DNA from: Butyricicoccus sp.
Lineage (GTDB): Bacteria; Bacillota; Clostridia; Oscillospirales; Butyricicoccaceae
Reading direction: 5' to 3'
DNA length: 40,684 nucleotides
Assembly (NCBI GenBank): GCA_020025885.1
Contig: JAHHRJ010000017.1
Span: forward strand, 1 to 40,684
Shown here one piece after another: positions 23,186-32,185 of the stretch; position 1 is the stretch's first letter; the number at the start of each line of letters is the position of its first letter. The translations under genes were made by a program, and so were the position numbers. Under the pieces are notes generated by a model. The model made no database searches. It was not told the DNA's origin and was given only the letters and a program-made list of their open reading frames with translations.

Positions 23186-24197
23186 GACAGACAAAGATGT
23201 TTTGCAAATGGCAGAACGGGACGGCATCTATTTTTCGGACTATGACAAGGAGCTGGCAAAACGTGATCCAGATGCAGGGCTTTCCATCTATACGGCGAAG
23301 CAAAATTACATGAATGCCAAGACCGATGCCGAGCGTAAGCACTGGAACCAAAAAGCCGAAAGCATTCGCCGCAAGAATGGCGGCTATACGGCAGGGAGCG
23401 ACGGCGCGGGATTTATGAAAGATGACCGTTACTTTACCCACGATGACCCCTATGCAGATCGTATGAATGCCGCACTCGACAAGCTGCTGGGGTATCAGGC
23501 GTTTACTAACCCATATCAGGGGCACATTGATCAGACACTTGGTAAACTCACAAGCCGCGATCCATTTTCCTACGATGCGGAGAAAGACCCCATGTTTCAG
23601 CAGTACCGCAAGACCTATCTGCGAGAGGGGCAGCGTGCGAACGAGGACACCATGGGTAATTACGCGGCAATGACAGGTGGCATGCCGTCCACGGCGGCAG
23701 TGGGTGCGGCAAGTCAGGCGCAGGACTACTATAACGCAAAGATGGCAGACAAGATCCCGCAACTTTATCAGCTCGCCTACCAAATGTACTCCGACGAGGG
23801 CAACAGCCTTTTGAATCAGCTTTCTGCCATGCGTGGACTGGGACAGGATGCGCTGTCTGCGTGGAATGCGAACTTGGGATTGGTACAAGGGCAGATGGAT
23901 GCAGTAGGTAAGCTGTCTGACCGCGATTACAACCGAAAGTTTAACAAGTGGAGCGCAGATCATCAGGTGGAACGCGAGGAAGTCAAGGACAATCAGTGGG
24001 CGAGTGAGCACCGATTGGATGCACAAAAGCGGGCGCAGCAACTCTTGATGGAAATGATCAAGGGAGGGCAGACACCAAGCCATGAGACGATCATGAGCGC
24101 GGCTTGGAATGATAAGGATGCGGCACAGCTGGCGAAGTGGTATCGGGATCAGCTGGCGTTTGAAAAGGCAATGCAGTTGGCGAGGTTACAAAAATAA
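23175..24197 (+). CDS. Phage internal / DNA-ejection-like protein (tentative)
   Basis: A 340-residue, nearly all-helical, charged protein without a signal peptide or recognised enzyme motif. The middle (NYAAMTGGMPSTAAVGAASQAQDYYNAKMADKIPQLYQLAYQMYSDEG) is Ala/Gly-rich and could insert into membrane during ejection. The C-terminus is a long basic helix. As the last gene of the structural operon, after the spike, an internal virion or ejection protein (like P22 gp7/gp16) is the best guess. A terminator follows at 24199-24223, so the operon ends here without lysis genes. Confidence 0.5.
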   Translation: MGFKTDKDVLQMAERDGIYFSDYDKELAKRDPDAGLSIYTAKQNYMNAKTDAERKHWNQKAESIRRKNGGYTAGSDGAGFMKDDRYFTHDDPYADRMNAALDKLLGYQAFTNPYQGHIDQTLGKLTSRDPFSYDAEKDPMFQQYRKTYLREGQRANEDTMGNYAAMTGGMPSTAAVGAASQAQDYYNAKMADKIPQLYQLAYQMYSDEGNSLLNQLSAMRGLGQDALSAWNANLGLVQGQMDAVGKLSDRDYNRKFNKWSADHQVEREEVKDNQWASEHRLDAQKRAQQLLMEMIKGGQTPSHETIMSAAWNDKDAAQLAKWYRDQLAFEKAMQLARLQK

Positions 24198-24198
24198 T

Positions 24199-24223
24199 AA
24201 AAGCCCCGAAAGGGGCTTTTTAC
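24199..24223 (+). terminator. Terminator of the phage late operon
   Basis: AAAAGCCCC, GAAA loop, GGGGCTTTTT forms a strong stem and T-run 2 bases after the last phage gene. Confidence 0.9.
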
Positions 24224-24269
24224 GTTTGAAAGGGTATCTTATTTTGGGAACGTCACAGGGCTTTTATAT

Positions 24270-24592
24270 GTGCTTAAAAGATTTGTTTTGGAAAGCAAGA
24301 GAAACGTGCCGCGGTCTCGCGGCGGAGACATAAGGGCTAGAACCTTGCGGTTCCCCAGCCCTTATGAATCCTGTCCCTCCCTCTCCATGAGATAGAAAAG
24401 CATACCGCCGACAGGGTGAGAATGTATGCACTCCGCACAGCGGGTGTGATGAAGTCGGCTTGCGTCTGCTTCCATGCCCAAAGGGTGGGAATGTATGAAC
24501 GCCGCACCGCGGAAGCGTGCAGCCATTCTCTGTGCTATTTTCTCATGGTTGACTTCGCTGTTTATGACTTGACCCAACAAGTCATAAACAGC
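24270..24592 (+). repeat. Repeat module C (copy C4) with terminal 15-bp hairpin
   Basis: A plus-oriented C repeat with the cataagggct hairpin at 24329-24366, the duplicated GAATGTATG motif, and the CCATTCTCTGTGC extension shared with copy C3. It ends in a perfect 15-bp stem-loop at 24557-24592 (GCTGTTTATGACTTG, 6-base loop, CAAGTCATAAACAGC). Confidence 0.85.
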
Positions 24593-24593
24593 A

Positions 24594-24645
24594 TGATCGT
24601 TCCCCGATGCTTTTAAGCATCAATCAAAACCACTTGGGTTTTCCA
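24594..24645 (+). repeat. Repeat module D
   Basis: This stretch, including the GATGCTTTTAAGCATC hairpin and a tcaaaacc...gggttttt end, matches the reverse complement of about 40549-40600 near the right end of the window. Confidence 0.65.
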
Positions 24646-25734
24646 ACTTCACCAGATAATCTCAGCAGTCAAATGGATCGTTTCATAAAGAGTAAAAAAG
24701 AGACTACTTTAAAAAGGAATCTCTAAAACAACGAGAAACAAAATCCCACATCTTGTTTTATGGGACAAATATACAAAGAAATACAAATCTGACCCAAAGT
24801 TCATTTTCAAATCAATATGGATTAGATCGTGCTCAAGAAGTCTGTATAAAGTACCAGCGCACGAAATACATAGTATCACGTGCGCTGGCATCCTTCTCTA
24901 AAGGCGCGTTGAGAAGGTTGTGAATGACGAACAACAATCGTTGCTCATGGAAAGCAAATGCTTGCTTACCATGCAGATTATTATACATGTTGCATTCGAT
25001 AATTGCAAGCGATTTCTTGAAAAAAATGTACAAAAAAAGGGGATAACAAATAACATTTTTTGTGTAGGAGAAACCATGTATTTTGTGCTGGAATACCTTA
25101 AAATTATACTTTTAATAAAGAATTAACACATTATTTTGGAAAGCTAAATAAATTATGCATATGCCTTGAAACTGTGTATAAAGACAAAAATAAATCATAT
25201 AAATAGGGTTTATTTGTGTAATTTTTTGCGATTGTATACACCTATAGTATCCTATTATGACAGCTTTTTTGCGATTCTTTTACAAATATTTAGCAAATAT
25301 GTCATTTCGAAATTTGATTGTTCGATTTTACCACAGAAGGATCAAAAAGCAGAATCCGTAAACACTGAATTCTACCCAGTATATAACTAGGTTTTTACAA
25401 ATTATTTACAAATGAGAAAAAAGAATATTCCAAAAGAGCAGATCGCAGAAGTTAGGAATAAGTTTTAAAACTAAATTCTTTTTCTTGTAGAAATAGCATG
25501 GTATTTTGAAACAAAGGAAACAAAGTAAGAAATAGAATGAAACAAAAAAGAAAAGAGGCAGAACGATTTTGCGGAAGATCAAGAAAGGGGCATAATAAAA
25601 AGTCGTACAGACGGATACAGTGCGTCCATATAGCTTGTTTAAAAGCCGTAATGAGGATGCACAGCGGAAAGGCGGGATACAGGTGGAAATTTCATAAAAG
25701 GATGAGACCGACTAAAGTGCAGAAAGAGGAGAAC
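24646..25734. other. AT-rich stretch without convincing genes
   Basis: About 1.1 kb between the prophage end and rny is much more AT-rich than the surroundings, mainly up to 25540. Two adjacent hairpins stand at 24854-24888 (10-bp stem CCAGCGCACG) and 24891-24916 (7-bp stem CCTTCTC). Short frames here lack ribosome sites and family features. An 85-codon frame at 25537-25794 runs into the rny terminator and is not accepted. It may be the decayed right flank of the prophage. Confidence 0.5.
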
Positions 25735-25766
25735 AAAAAAGAGGAAAGCAAACTGCTTTCCTCTTT
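25735..25766 (-). terminator. rny terminator
   Basis: A 13-bp stem (AAAGAGGAAAGCA / TGCTTTCCTCTTT) followed by Ts on the minus strand lies just after the rny stop codon. Confidence 0.85.
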
Positions 25767-25798
25767 CGCGGTGTTGTCAAATTCGTTTTTATGATTCT

Positions 25799-27337
25799 TT
25801 ATTTTGCGTAATCAACTGTGCGCGTTTCGCGAATCATATTGATTTTGATTTGTCCTGGATAATCAAGCTCGTCCTCAATATGCTTGGCGATATCACGCGC
25901 GAGCAGCACCATCTTGTCATCCGAAACCTCGTCTGGCTTGACGATGATGCGGATCTCGCGTCCAGCCTGGATTGCATACGAACCGGATACACCCGGTGTG
26001 GTGTTTGCAATTTCTTCCAGCTTCTCCAGACGCTTGATATAGTTTTCGAGATTCTCACGGCGTGCACCCGGACGTGCAGCGGAAATGGCATCGGCTGCCT
26101 GTACCAAACACGCAATGATGGTCTGTGGCTCTACATCGCCGTGATGTGCGGCGATCGCATGGATGATCTGTGGATTTTCCTTGTATTTCTTTGCCAGATC
26201 CACGCCAATGCTGACATGGGAACCTTCGACCTCATGGTCAACTGCCTTACCAATATCATGCAGCAAACCTGCACGGCGGGCAGGAACTGGATCAAGTCCC
26301 AGCTCAGAAGCGAGAATGCCAGCGACGTGTGCAACCTCGATGGAGTGCATCAGCACATTTTGTCCATAGCTGGTGCGGTAGCGCAGACGACCGAGCAGTT
26401 TAATCAGCTCAGGATGCAGACCATGAATACCAGTCTCGAATGTCGCGCGTTCGCCCTCGCTCTTAATAATCTGGTCGATCTCTCGACGAGATTTCTCAAC
26501 CATTTCTTCAATGCGGGTAGGGTGGATGCGTCCGTCTGCGATGAGTTTTTCCAGTGCCATGCGTGCCACTTCGCGGCGAACCGGATCGAAGGAGGACAGG
26601 GTAATGGCTTCTGGGGTATCGTCAATGATGAGGTCTACACCAGTCAGGGTCTCCAAGGTGCGGATATTGCGACCTTCGCGACCGATGATGCGACCCTTCA
26701 TTTCGTCGTTTGGCAAGGCGACAACAGAGACAGTTGCCTCTGCGACGTGATCGGCAGCACAGCGCTGGATCGCAATGGAGATCAGTTCGCGTGCGGTCGA
26801 TTCTGCATCGTCCTTCATACGCTGGTTGATTTCACGCAGCTTAACAGCGGCATCGTGTTGTGCTTCCTGCTCGATGGAGGAAACCAAATAATCCTTTGCT
26901 TCCTCGCGGGTCAGACCAGAAATTCGCTCAAGCACGGCAATCTGCTCGTTTTTCAGCTGCTCGCAAGACTCCTGCGTCTTTTCTAGATGCTGGAGTTTGC
27001 GGTTGAGCTCTTCGTTCTTTTGGTCTAGGGCATCTGTTTTGCGGTCGAGCGTTTCTTCCTTTTGGGCAAGACGGCGCTCGAGCTTTTGTGTTTCGTTGCG
27101 GCGCTCTTTGATTTCTCGTTCCGCTTCACTTCGATTCTTATGAATCTCGTCTTTCGCTTCCAAGATCGCCTCACGTTTTTTTGTTTCAGCAGATTTGATT
27201 GCATCATTTACAATGCGAGTGGCTTCCTGCTCGGCACTGCCGATTTCCTTTTCCGCAACTTGTTTGCGGTACAGGTAGCCTCCGAATAAACCAAGAATCA
27301 ATGTGACAACACCGACGAGAATCATTGGCATATTCAT
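25799..27337 (-). CDS. rny: Ribonuclease Y
   Basis: RNase Y is a membrane-anchored endoribonuclease that starts mRNA decay in Firmicutes. The 512-residue protein has the family length and layout. It starts with an N-terminal membrane helix (PMILVGVVTLILGLFGGYLY) and a long coiled coil to about residue 190. A KH RNA-binding domain follows (DEMKGRIIGREGRNIRTLETLTGVDLIID), then the HD metal-dependent phosphodiesterase domain (LLHDIGKAVDHE). The C-terminal part ends PGQIKINMIRETR. The gene has its own promoter (27457-27485) and terminator. The ribosome site GGAGGTG is about 14 bases before the ATG; a second ATG two codons later is possible. Confidence 0.97.
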   Translation of the reverse strand: MNMPMILVGVVTLILGLFGGYLYRKQVAEKEIGSAEQEATRIVNDAIKSAETKKREAILEAKDEIHKNRSEAEREIKERRNETQKLERRLAQKEETLDRKTDALDQKNEELNRKLQHLEKTQESCEQLKNEQIAVLERISGLTREEAKDYLVSSIEQEAQHDAAVKLREINQRMKDDAESTARELISIAIQRCAADHVAEATVSVVALPNDEMKGRIIGREGRNIRTLETLTGVDLIIDDTPEAITLSSFDPVRREVARMALEKLIADGRIHPTRIEEMVEKSRREIDQIIKSEGERATFETGIHGLHPELIKLLGRLRYRTSYGQNVLMHSIEVAHVAGILASELGLDPVPARRAGLLHDIGKAVDHEVEGSHVSIGVDLAKKYKENPQIIHAIAAHHGDVEPQTIIACLVQAADAISAARPGARRENLENYIKRLEKLEEIANTTPGVSGSYAIQAGREIRIIVKPDEVSDDKMVLLARDIAKHIEDELDYPGQIKINMIRETRTVDYAK

Positions 27338-27456
27338 AGATTGTTGAGAAACACCTCCAAGAAAAAATTGTTTTGAAAATCTGCAAAGTGATAATAACCC
27401 ATATAAGTATCACGGTCTGGGCAACCGATCATCATTACAAAAGGTATTACTTAAAT

Positions 27457-27485
27457 ATTGTATAACTTTTTGTCTTTCTTGTCAA
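27457..27485 (-). promoter_or_regulatory. rny promoter
   Basis: On the minus strand, a perfect TTGACA, a 17-base spacer and TACAAT lie about 120 bases before the start codon, leaving a leader that includes a possible weak stem around GATAATAACCCATATAAGTATC. Confidence 0.8.
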
Positions 27486-27555
27486 GGAAAAGGCGTGCAT
27501 CTGCACGGTATTTCATACACAGTGACAAAGCAAAGGGGAAAGCATGTTTATCCTC

Positions 27556-27585
27556 TTGTGAATGGGGGGGTGGGTGTAGTATAAT
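27556..27585 (+). promoter_or_regulatory. Promoter of the pgeF operon
   Basis: TTGTGA, an 18-base spacer and a perfect TATAAT lie about 125 bases before pgeF. The gap 27338-27710 otherwise holds only the two divergent promoters and leaders. Confidence 0.65.
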
Positions 27586-27710
27586 GATTAAGTTAAATAA
27601 CTTACAGAAAACACAACGCTTTTCATACTTCAAGCCGCTCTGAAATGTAAAGGGGATTTTCATACCCGCCAGAGAGGGAGCGCTGGCTTGAAGTTTCAGG
27701 AGGAAAACCA

Positions 27711-28508
27711 ATGCACACTTCCATGCGCCGCAGGCAATACGGCGATTTGATCTATTATACCTGTGACAGACTGCCTGTGCGTCATGCCTTTACCACAAAG
27801 GCGGGCGGCGTCAGCACGGGAGACTGCGAAAGCCTCAATCTTGGATTTAACCGCGGGGACGACCCCAAAAATGTGCGCGAAAACTATAAACGCCTTGCCG
27901 AAGCCTTGGATGTACCGCACGAGCGGCTGACGCTCACCCAGCAGGTGCATGCAGATAAGGTTGTGGTTGTGGATGAGCCGGACGTGGGCACCGGACTCTA
28001 TCAGCCGATGGACTGGAACGCCGATGCGCTCGTCACCGCGCTGCCCCATACACCCATTGCAGGATTTTATGCCGACTGTGTGGTGACACTGTTTTATGAC
28101 CCCAAAGCACAAGTCTGCGGCGTGTGTCATGCAGGTTGGCGCGGCATGGCAAAGGAGATTGCGGCAAACACCGTGCGGCAAATGGAAAACAAGGGTGCGC
28201 GTCCACAAGATATCATTGCAGTGATCGGTCCATCCATCTGCCAGAGCTGTTTCGAAACAGATGCCGATGTGCCAGACGCGATGCGCAAACAGATGGGCGC
28301 GGCGATCGAACCATACATTATAAAGAAGGGGCACAAGTTTCACGTGGATTTGCAGGAGATCGAAGCGGATACGCTGCGCCGCGCGGGACTGCTGCCAGAG
28401 AACATTATAAATAGCGGACTGTGCACCCGCTGTCTGCACGATGTATTTTGGTCGCACCGCGCAACAAACGGCAAGCGCGGCGTACAGGCGGGGGTGATCT
28501 GCCTGTGA
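27711..28508 (+). CDS. pgeF: Purine nucleoside phosphorylase / laccase-domain protein (YfiH family)
   Basis: A member of the YfiH/DUF152/LACC1 family, whose bacterial members are described as purine nucleoside phosphorylase/deaminase and peptidoglycan editing factor (265 residues). Metal-binding and active-site motifs are visible: QQVHADKV, YADCV, CHAGWRG, GPSICQSCFE, and the C-terminal CTRCLHDVFWSHR. GGVSTGDCESLNLG near the N-terminus is also typical. It acts in the cytoplasm. It is the first gene of an overlapping operon; its TGA overlaps the GTG of the next gene. The ribosome site is AGGAGG. Confidence 0.92.
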   Translation: MHTSMRRRQYGDLIYYTCDRLPVRHAFTTKAGGVSTGDCESLNLGFNRGDDPKNVRENYKRLAEALDVPHERLTLTQQVHADKVVVVDEPDVGTGLYQPMDWNADALVTALPHTPIAGFYADCVVTLFYDPKAQVCGVCHAGWRGMAKEIAANTVRQMENKGARPQDIIAVIGPSICQSCFETDADVPDAMRKQMGAAIEPYIIKKGHKFHVDLQEIEADTLRRAGLLPENIINSGLCTRCLHDVFWSHRATNGKRGVQAGVICL

Positions 28509-30046
28509 AACATCTCTTTCTCAAGAGAGCGGCGGCTTGCGGGCTGATGCTCTCCGTGCTCACTGGCTGTACCCTGACCGAGCGATTGGACAAGCCGAGT
28601 GATGGACCTGCGATCACTGCCAGCCGTCCTCGGGCGGCAGGCGATCTCGCACTGCCTTATTATACCGCGGAGAAAATGAACCCGATCACGACAACGAGCG
28701 TCATTAACCGTATTGTCTGCGAGGCGATCTATGAGGGCTTGTTCTCCTTAAATGAAAAAATGCAGCCCGAACCCCTGCTTGCAGAAAGCTATGAGCTCAA
28801 GGGTACGCGCTGCACCTTGGTGCTCAAAGAGGGGATCAAGTTTTCGGACGGCTCTCCGGTGACGGCAAATGATGTGGCAAACAGCTATCGGTTGGCAAGA
28901 AACACGCCTACGTCGCCCTACCATGATCGCGCGTCGCATATGTCCTCCATCCGTGTCGTGGATGCGCGCACCCTGCACATTACACTGACCGCGGCAAACA
29001 GCAAGTTTATTAACCTCCTCGATATCCCGATTTTCAAAAAGGGAACAGGAGATGATCTCTTTGCCGTGGGCTCAGGTGCGTTCAATCCGGCACTTCGCAA
29101 CGGAAAAACTGTTTTGATCCCAAATGAGCATTGGCATGGCGGCACAGTACGCTTGGTCGAGCAAATTGGACTGGTCGGCACGGTGCGCCCAGATGCGGTA
29201 ACGAGCAGCTTTGCTGTGGGTGATATTTCCATGACACGCGCCGAGCGCATCAGTGACAATCCGGTGACCATCAAGGGCGCGGTAGACGTATACCAGACCC
29301 CGACGACCGAACTGCACTATCTGGGCGTGCGCATGTCTCATCCACTGCTCGCAAATGAAAACTTCCGCAAGGCACTCAGTCTGTCGCTTGACCGTGATAT
29401 GCTGTGCAAATCCTCTCTGCAAACCTTTGCAGATCCTGCAATCTTGCCCGTAAACCCACAGCCGGAGAGTATTTCTGGGCTGAGTGGTGCTTTGGAGCAG
29501 GCAAACCATTTCCTGCGCCAAATGGGCATTCAGGACACAAACCACGATGGACGCGTAGAGGACAGGAATGGACAGCCAATTTCACTGACGCTGCTCATGC
29601 CAAACGAAAACAGTTTTAAAAACAATGCGGCGCATCAGCTCGTCACAGCGTTTGGACAGCTTGGCATCGAACTGCGCGTCAATGCGCTGCCGTTTGATCA
29701 GTACCTTTGGGCACTACAAAGCGGCATGTTTGACCTCTATTATGGGGATGTGCTGATGACGCCAGACTTTGATCTGCGTGCACTCCTCATGACAGGCGGT
29801 TCACTCAACTATGGCAGGATTGCGGACGCCACTCTGGACAGTCGCGTCATGTCGGTACGCACCGCGTCTACGGAATCCCTGCCGCAGGCGGAGGCGGCGT
29901 TCCAAGAATATTTCTTAGCACAAATGCCAATCTTACCCCTTGCATTTGAGCGCGATCAAGTCATCGTGCGCAGTGGGTTGTTGGCGAATTTCACACCGCG
30001 CCCTGACAATATGTTCTGGGCGCCAACAGAATGGAGACTTGAATGA
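28505..30046 (+). CDS. Peptide-type ABC transporter substrate-binding lipoprotein (family 5)
   Basis: This 513-residue extracellular solute-binding protein of the OppA/DppA type has a GTG start overlapping the pgeF stop (GTGA) behind a GGGGGTGAT site. A signal peptide ends in LTGC, so Cys22 should be lipidated. Family 5 features are NRIVCEAIYEGLFSL, GIKFSDGSPVTANDV, and NEHWHGGTV. DTNHDGRVEDRNGQPISL resembles the calcium-loop-like stretch found in many members, and the late FDLYYGDV also fits. No permease or ATPase genes are near, so it is an orphan receptor that may share a transporter encoded elsewhere. An in-frame ATG at 28421 lies inside pgeF and is rejected. Confidence 0.87.
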   Translation: MKHLFLKRAAACGLMLSVLTGCTLTERLDKPSDGPAITASRPRAAGDLALPYYTAEKMNPITTTSVINRIVCEAIYEGLFSLNEKMQPEPLLAESYELKGTRCTLVLKEGIKFSDGSPVTANDVANSYRLARNTPTSPYHDRASHMSSIRVVDARTLHITLTAANSKFINLLDIPIFKKGTGDDLFAVGSGAFNPALRNGKTVLIPNEHWHGGTVRLVEQIGLVGTVRPDAVTSSFAVGDISMTRAERISDNPVTIKGAVDVYQTPTTELHYLGVRMSHPLLANENFRKALSLSLDRDMLCKSSLQTFADPAILPVNPQPESISGLSGALEQANHFLRQMGIQDTNHDGRVEDRNGQPISLTLLMPNENSFKNNAAHQLVTAFGQLGIELRVNALPFDQYLWALQSGMFDLYYGDVLMTPDFDLRALLMTGGSLNYGRIADATLDSRVMSVRTASTESLPQAEAAFQEYFLAQMPILPLAFERDQVIVRSGLLANFTPRPDNMFWAPTEWRLE

Positions 30047-31065
30047 AGAAAATCGTTTTAGGACTTTCGGGTGGTGTAGACTCTGCGGTTTCTGCAAAGC
30101 TGCTGCGCGAAATGGGCTATGAAGTACACGGACTTTATATGGATGTAGGACTTGGTGGCTTGCCAGAAGCCCAACGAGTTGCGGACGCCCTCGGCATTTC
30201 GCTCTATGCAGCGGAGCGTGAGGACTTGTTCGAGCGGGAGGTGCGCAGCTATTTTGAACGCGCATACCAGACCGCATGCACCCCGAACCCTTGTGTGGTA
30301 TGCAACCGAAAGGTAAAATTCACCGCTTTGTGCCAGTATGCCGATGAGATCGGCGCAGAGCACATTGCGACCGGACATTATGCACGCATTGGCAGAGATG
30401 CGGAAGGACGTGCGCTCCTGATGCAGGCGCGTTCCCCGAAGGATCAGTCGTACATGCTCGCAAATCTGCCGCGCGAAGTGCTCGAACGCTGTGTGTTCCC
30501 GCTCGGTGCGGCTGTCGATAAGGCGGAAGTCCGTGCACTGGCACGAGAAAATGAGATCCCAGTGGCAGACAAAAAAGACAGCATGGACGTTTGCTTTATT
30601 ACAGACGGCGATTACTGCGACTGGCTGGAACAGCGCGGCGCGGTACTGCCAGAGGGAAACTTTGTGGACGAGCAAGGCAATGTTCTAGGGCGCCACAAGG
30701 GGTTGCATCATTACACCGTTGGGCAGCGCAAGGGTTTAGGGGTTGCGGCATCTGGCAGACTGTTCGTGCATGAACTGCGGCAGGACACCAACGAAGTGGT
30801 GCTGTCGCTAAACGATGTGTTCCGCGAGCAGATCACCGTGCACGGACTCAACCTCTGTGCGCCGGAGTATGTGCAGAACGGTGGCTTTGACTGTCAGGCA
30901 CGTGTGCGCTACTCCAAAAACAGTACGGCGGCACATGTGACCGTACATGGCGACGGCACAGCAACGGTGACCTTTGCACAAGCCGTGCGTGCACCAGCGG
31001 CTGGACAGTTTGCAGTCTTTTATGACGGCGAGATCGTTATCGGCGGTGGATTTATTGATGGATGA
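30043..31065 (+). CDS. mnmA: tRNA-specific 2-thiouridylase
   Basis: MnmA puts sulfur on U34 of the wobble position in tRNA-Lys, -Glu and -Gln, using ATP and a persulfide. The 340-residue protein has the PP-loop LSGGVDSAVSA (8-18), the first catalytic Cys in TPNPCVVCN (Cys87), the second in MDVCFI (Cys184), GHYARI, DQSYML and the C-terminal beta-barrel start HYTVGQRKGLG. It is slightly shorter than usual in the segment after YMDVG. Its ATG overlaps the lipoprotein stop (ATGA). The sulfur donor desulfurase is not adjacent. Confidence 0.95.
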   Translation: MKKIVLGLSGGVDSAVSAKLLREMGYEVHGLYMDVGLGGLPEAQRVADALGISLYAAEREDLFEREVRSYFERAYQTACTPNPCVVCNRKVKFTALCQYADEIGAEHIATGHYARIGRDAEGRALLMQARSPKDQSYMLANLPREVLERCVFPLGAAVDKAEVRALARENEIPVADKKDSMDVCFITDGDYCDWLEQRGAVLPEGNFVDEQGNVLGRHKGLHHYTVGQRKGLGVAASGRLFVHELRQDTNEVVLSLNDVFREQITVHGLNLCAPEYVQNGGFDCQARVRYSKNSTAAHVTVHGDGTATVTFAQAVRAPAAGQFAVFYDGEIVIGGGFIDG

Positions 31066-31082
31066 GGAATGAAGGATGCGAG

Positions 31083-32033
31083 ATGGGACAGGCTAGAGGA
31101 GAATCAAAAAGAGAAGTGTTTTCCAGATTGGGCTGGGTTTTGATCGTATCACAGCTCGTTATGCTGGGCGTTGTATGGGGGGCAGAGCAGGTTTACCGCA
31201 TGTATCTTGGCGTGTGGCAGCCTGAACTGGATTATGTATCCCTTTTGCGCCTTTTGCGCTCCAATGGCTGGACGCTCGCGCTTGGTGCTCTGGCGAGTGT
31301 GTTGCCTTGCTGTCTGCTGGGCTTGACTCCAAAAGTTGGACAGCTCACTGGCTACTTTACCCGTGTGCGCAAAAAAACGACACCAACAGTCGTGGTGGTC
31401 TGCCTGTTTTTGGTTATGGGACTGCAAAACATTGCAACGCTCTTGACGCTCCCGCTGGAAGCGGCTGCGAATGCATGGGGCTGGTCGTTTGTGGATGCAT
31501 ATGCAAGTGTAGTCAGCAACGCAGGCACCATGTCCATGGTGGTTTACACCGTGCTCGTTGCACCGATCTGTGAGGAACTCGTCTATCGCGGCTTTGTGAT
31601 GCGCTATCTGGAGCAATACGGCAAGATGTTCGCAATGATCGTGGCATCGCTGCTCTTTGGACTCATGCATGGAAATATTATCCAGCTGCCTTCCGCGCTT
31701 TTATGTGGTATCCTGTTCGGATATGTGGCGCTGGAATATTCCTTGCCAGCTTCCATGCTCGTGCATGCGCTCAATAACCTCACAGCAGAGGGGATGACGT
31801 GGCTGCAAGCGTCGGATGAAGTCACTGCGGCGACGGTTAATCAGGCGATTATCTCTTTTGGACTTGTGGCGTTTTTGCTCTATGTCACCCAGTGGTGGCA
31901 GTCAATCGGCGGATATATACGGGCACATCGGACGGAGAAGGGCACGATCTGGGCATTTGTGTCTTCGCTGCCCATTCTTTTACTTATGGCGTATCTGGTT
32001 GTTCTGACTGCGTTAAGCATTAAGCCGATCTAA
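31083..32033 (+). CDS. CPBP-family intramembrane metalloprotease
   Basis: A polytopic membrane protein of about 316 residues in the CAAX protease/bacteriocin-processing (Abi, Rce1-like) family. Catalytic motifs are PICEELVYRGFVMRYLE (EExxxR), FGLMHGN and MLVHALNN. At least seven hydrophobic segments are visible. Substrates are unknown; relatives process peptides, confer bacteriocin self-immunity, or act on membrane proteins. ATG at 31083 has an AAGGA site 6 bases ahead; ATG at 31062, overlapping the mnmA stop, would add 7 hydrophilic residues and is also possible. It is the last gene of the operon, with a terminator just after. Confidence 0.87.
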   Translation: MGQARGESKREVFSRLGWVLIVSQLVMLGVVWGAEQVYRMYLGVWQPELDYVSLLRLLRSNGWTLALGALASVLPCCLLGLTPKVGQLTGYFTRVRKKTTPTVVVVCLFLVMGLQNIATLLTLPLEAAANAWGWSFVDAYASVVSNAGTMSMVVYTVLVAPICEELVYRGFVMRYLEQYGKMFAMIVASLLFGLMHGNIIQLPSALLCGILFGYVALEYSLPASMLVHALNNLTAEGMTWLQASDEVTAATVNQAIISFGLVAFLLYVTQWWQSIGGYIRAHRTEKGTIWAFVSSLPILLLMAYLVVLTALSIKPI

Positions 32034-32037
32034 AATA

Positions 32038-32062
32038 AAAGACCCCGAAAGGGGTCTTTTTG
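32038..32062 (+). terminator. Terminator of the pgeF-mnmA operon
   Basis: AAAGACCCC, GAAA loop, GGGGTCTTTTT, 5 bases after the protease stop codon. Repeat module B starts immediately afterwards. Confidence 0.9.
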
Positions 32063-32185
32063 AGGCCGTCAAAGAACTTTGACAGCCTTTCCAGAGGAAC
32101 CCAGTCCCCCTAGATACAGAGCCAGTTCCGGCAGAAGCCGGCTCTGATACCCTCGGTTTTGTGCACGTTTGCGCGGGTCTCTGTC
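32063..32185 (-). repeat. Repeat module B, inverted copy joined to tnpB remnant
   Basis: This is the reverse complement of 2780-2905, with the same GGCTGTCAAAG-type hairpin (one mismatch in this copy) and the CAGAGCC/GGCTCTG hairpin. The similarity ends at TTTGCGCGGGTC, where the tnpB-derived coding remnant begins. Confidence 0.8.

Noticed and set aside
24270..24600. CRISPR array
   Set aside because: Repeats in the window are few, long and variably spaced with conserved insides; there are no regular spacers and no cas genes.
25537..25794. 85-codon Lys/Arg-rich frame
   Set aside because: Weak start region, and its end reads through the rny terminator stem; no family features.
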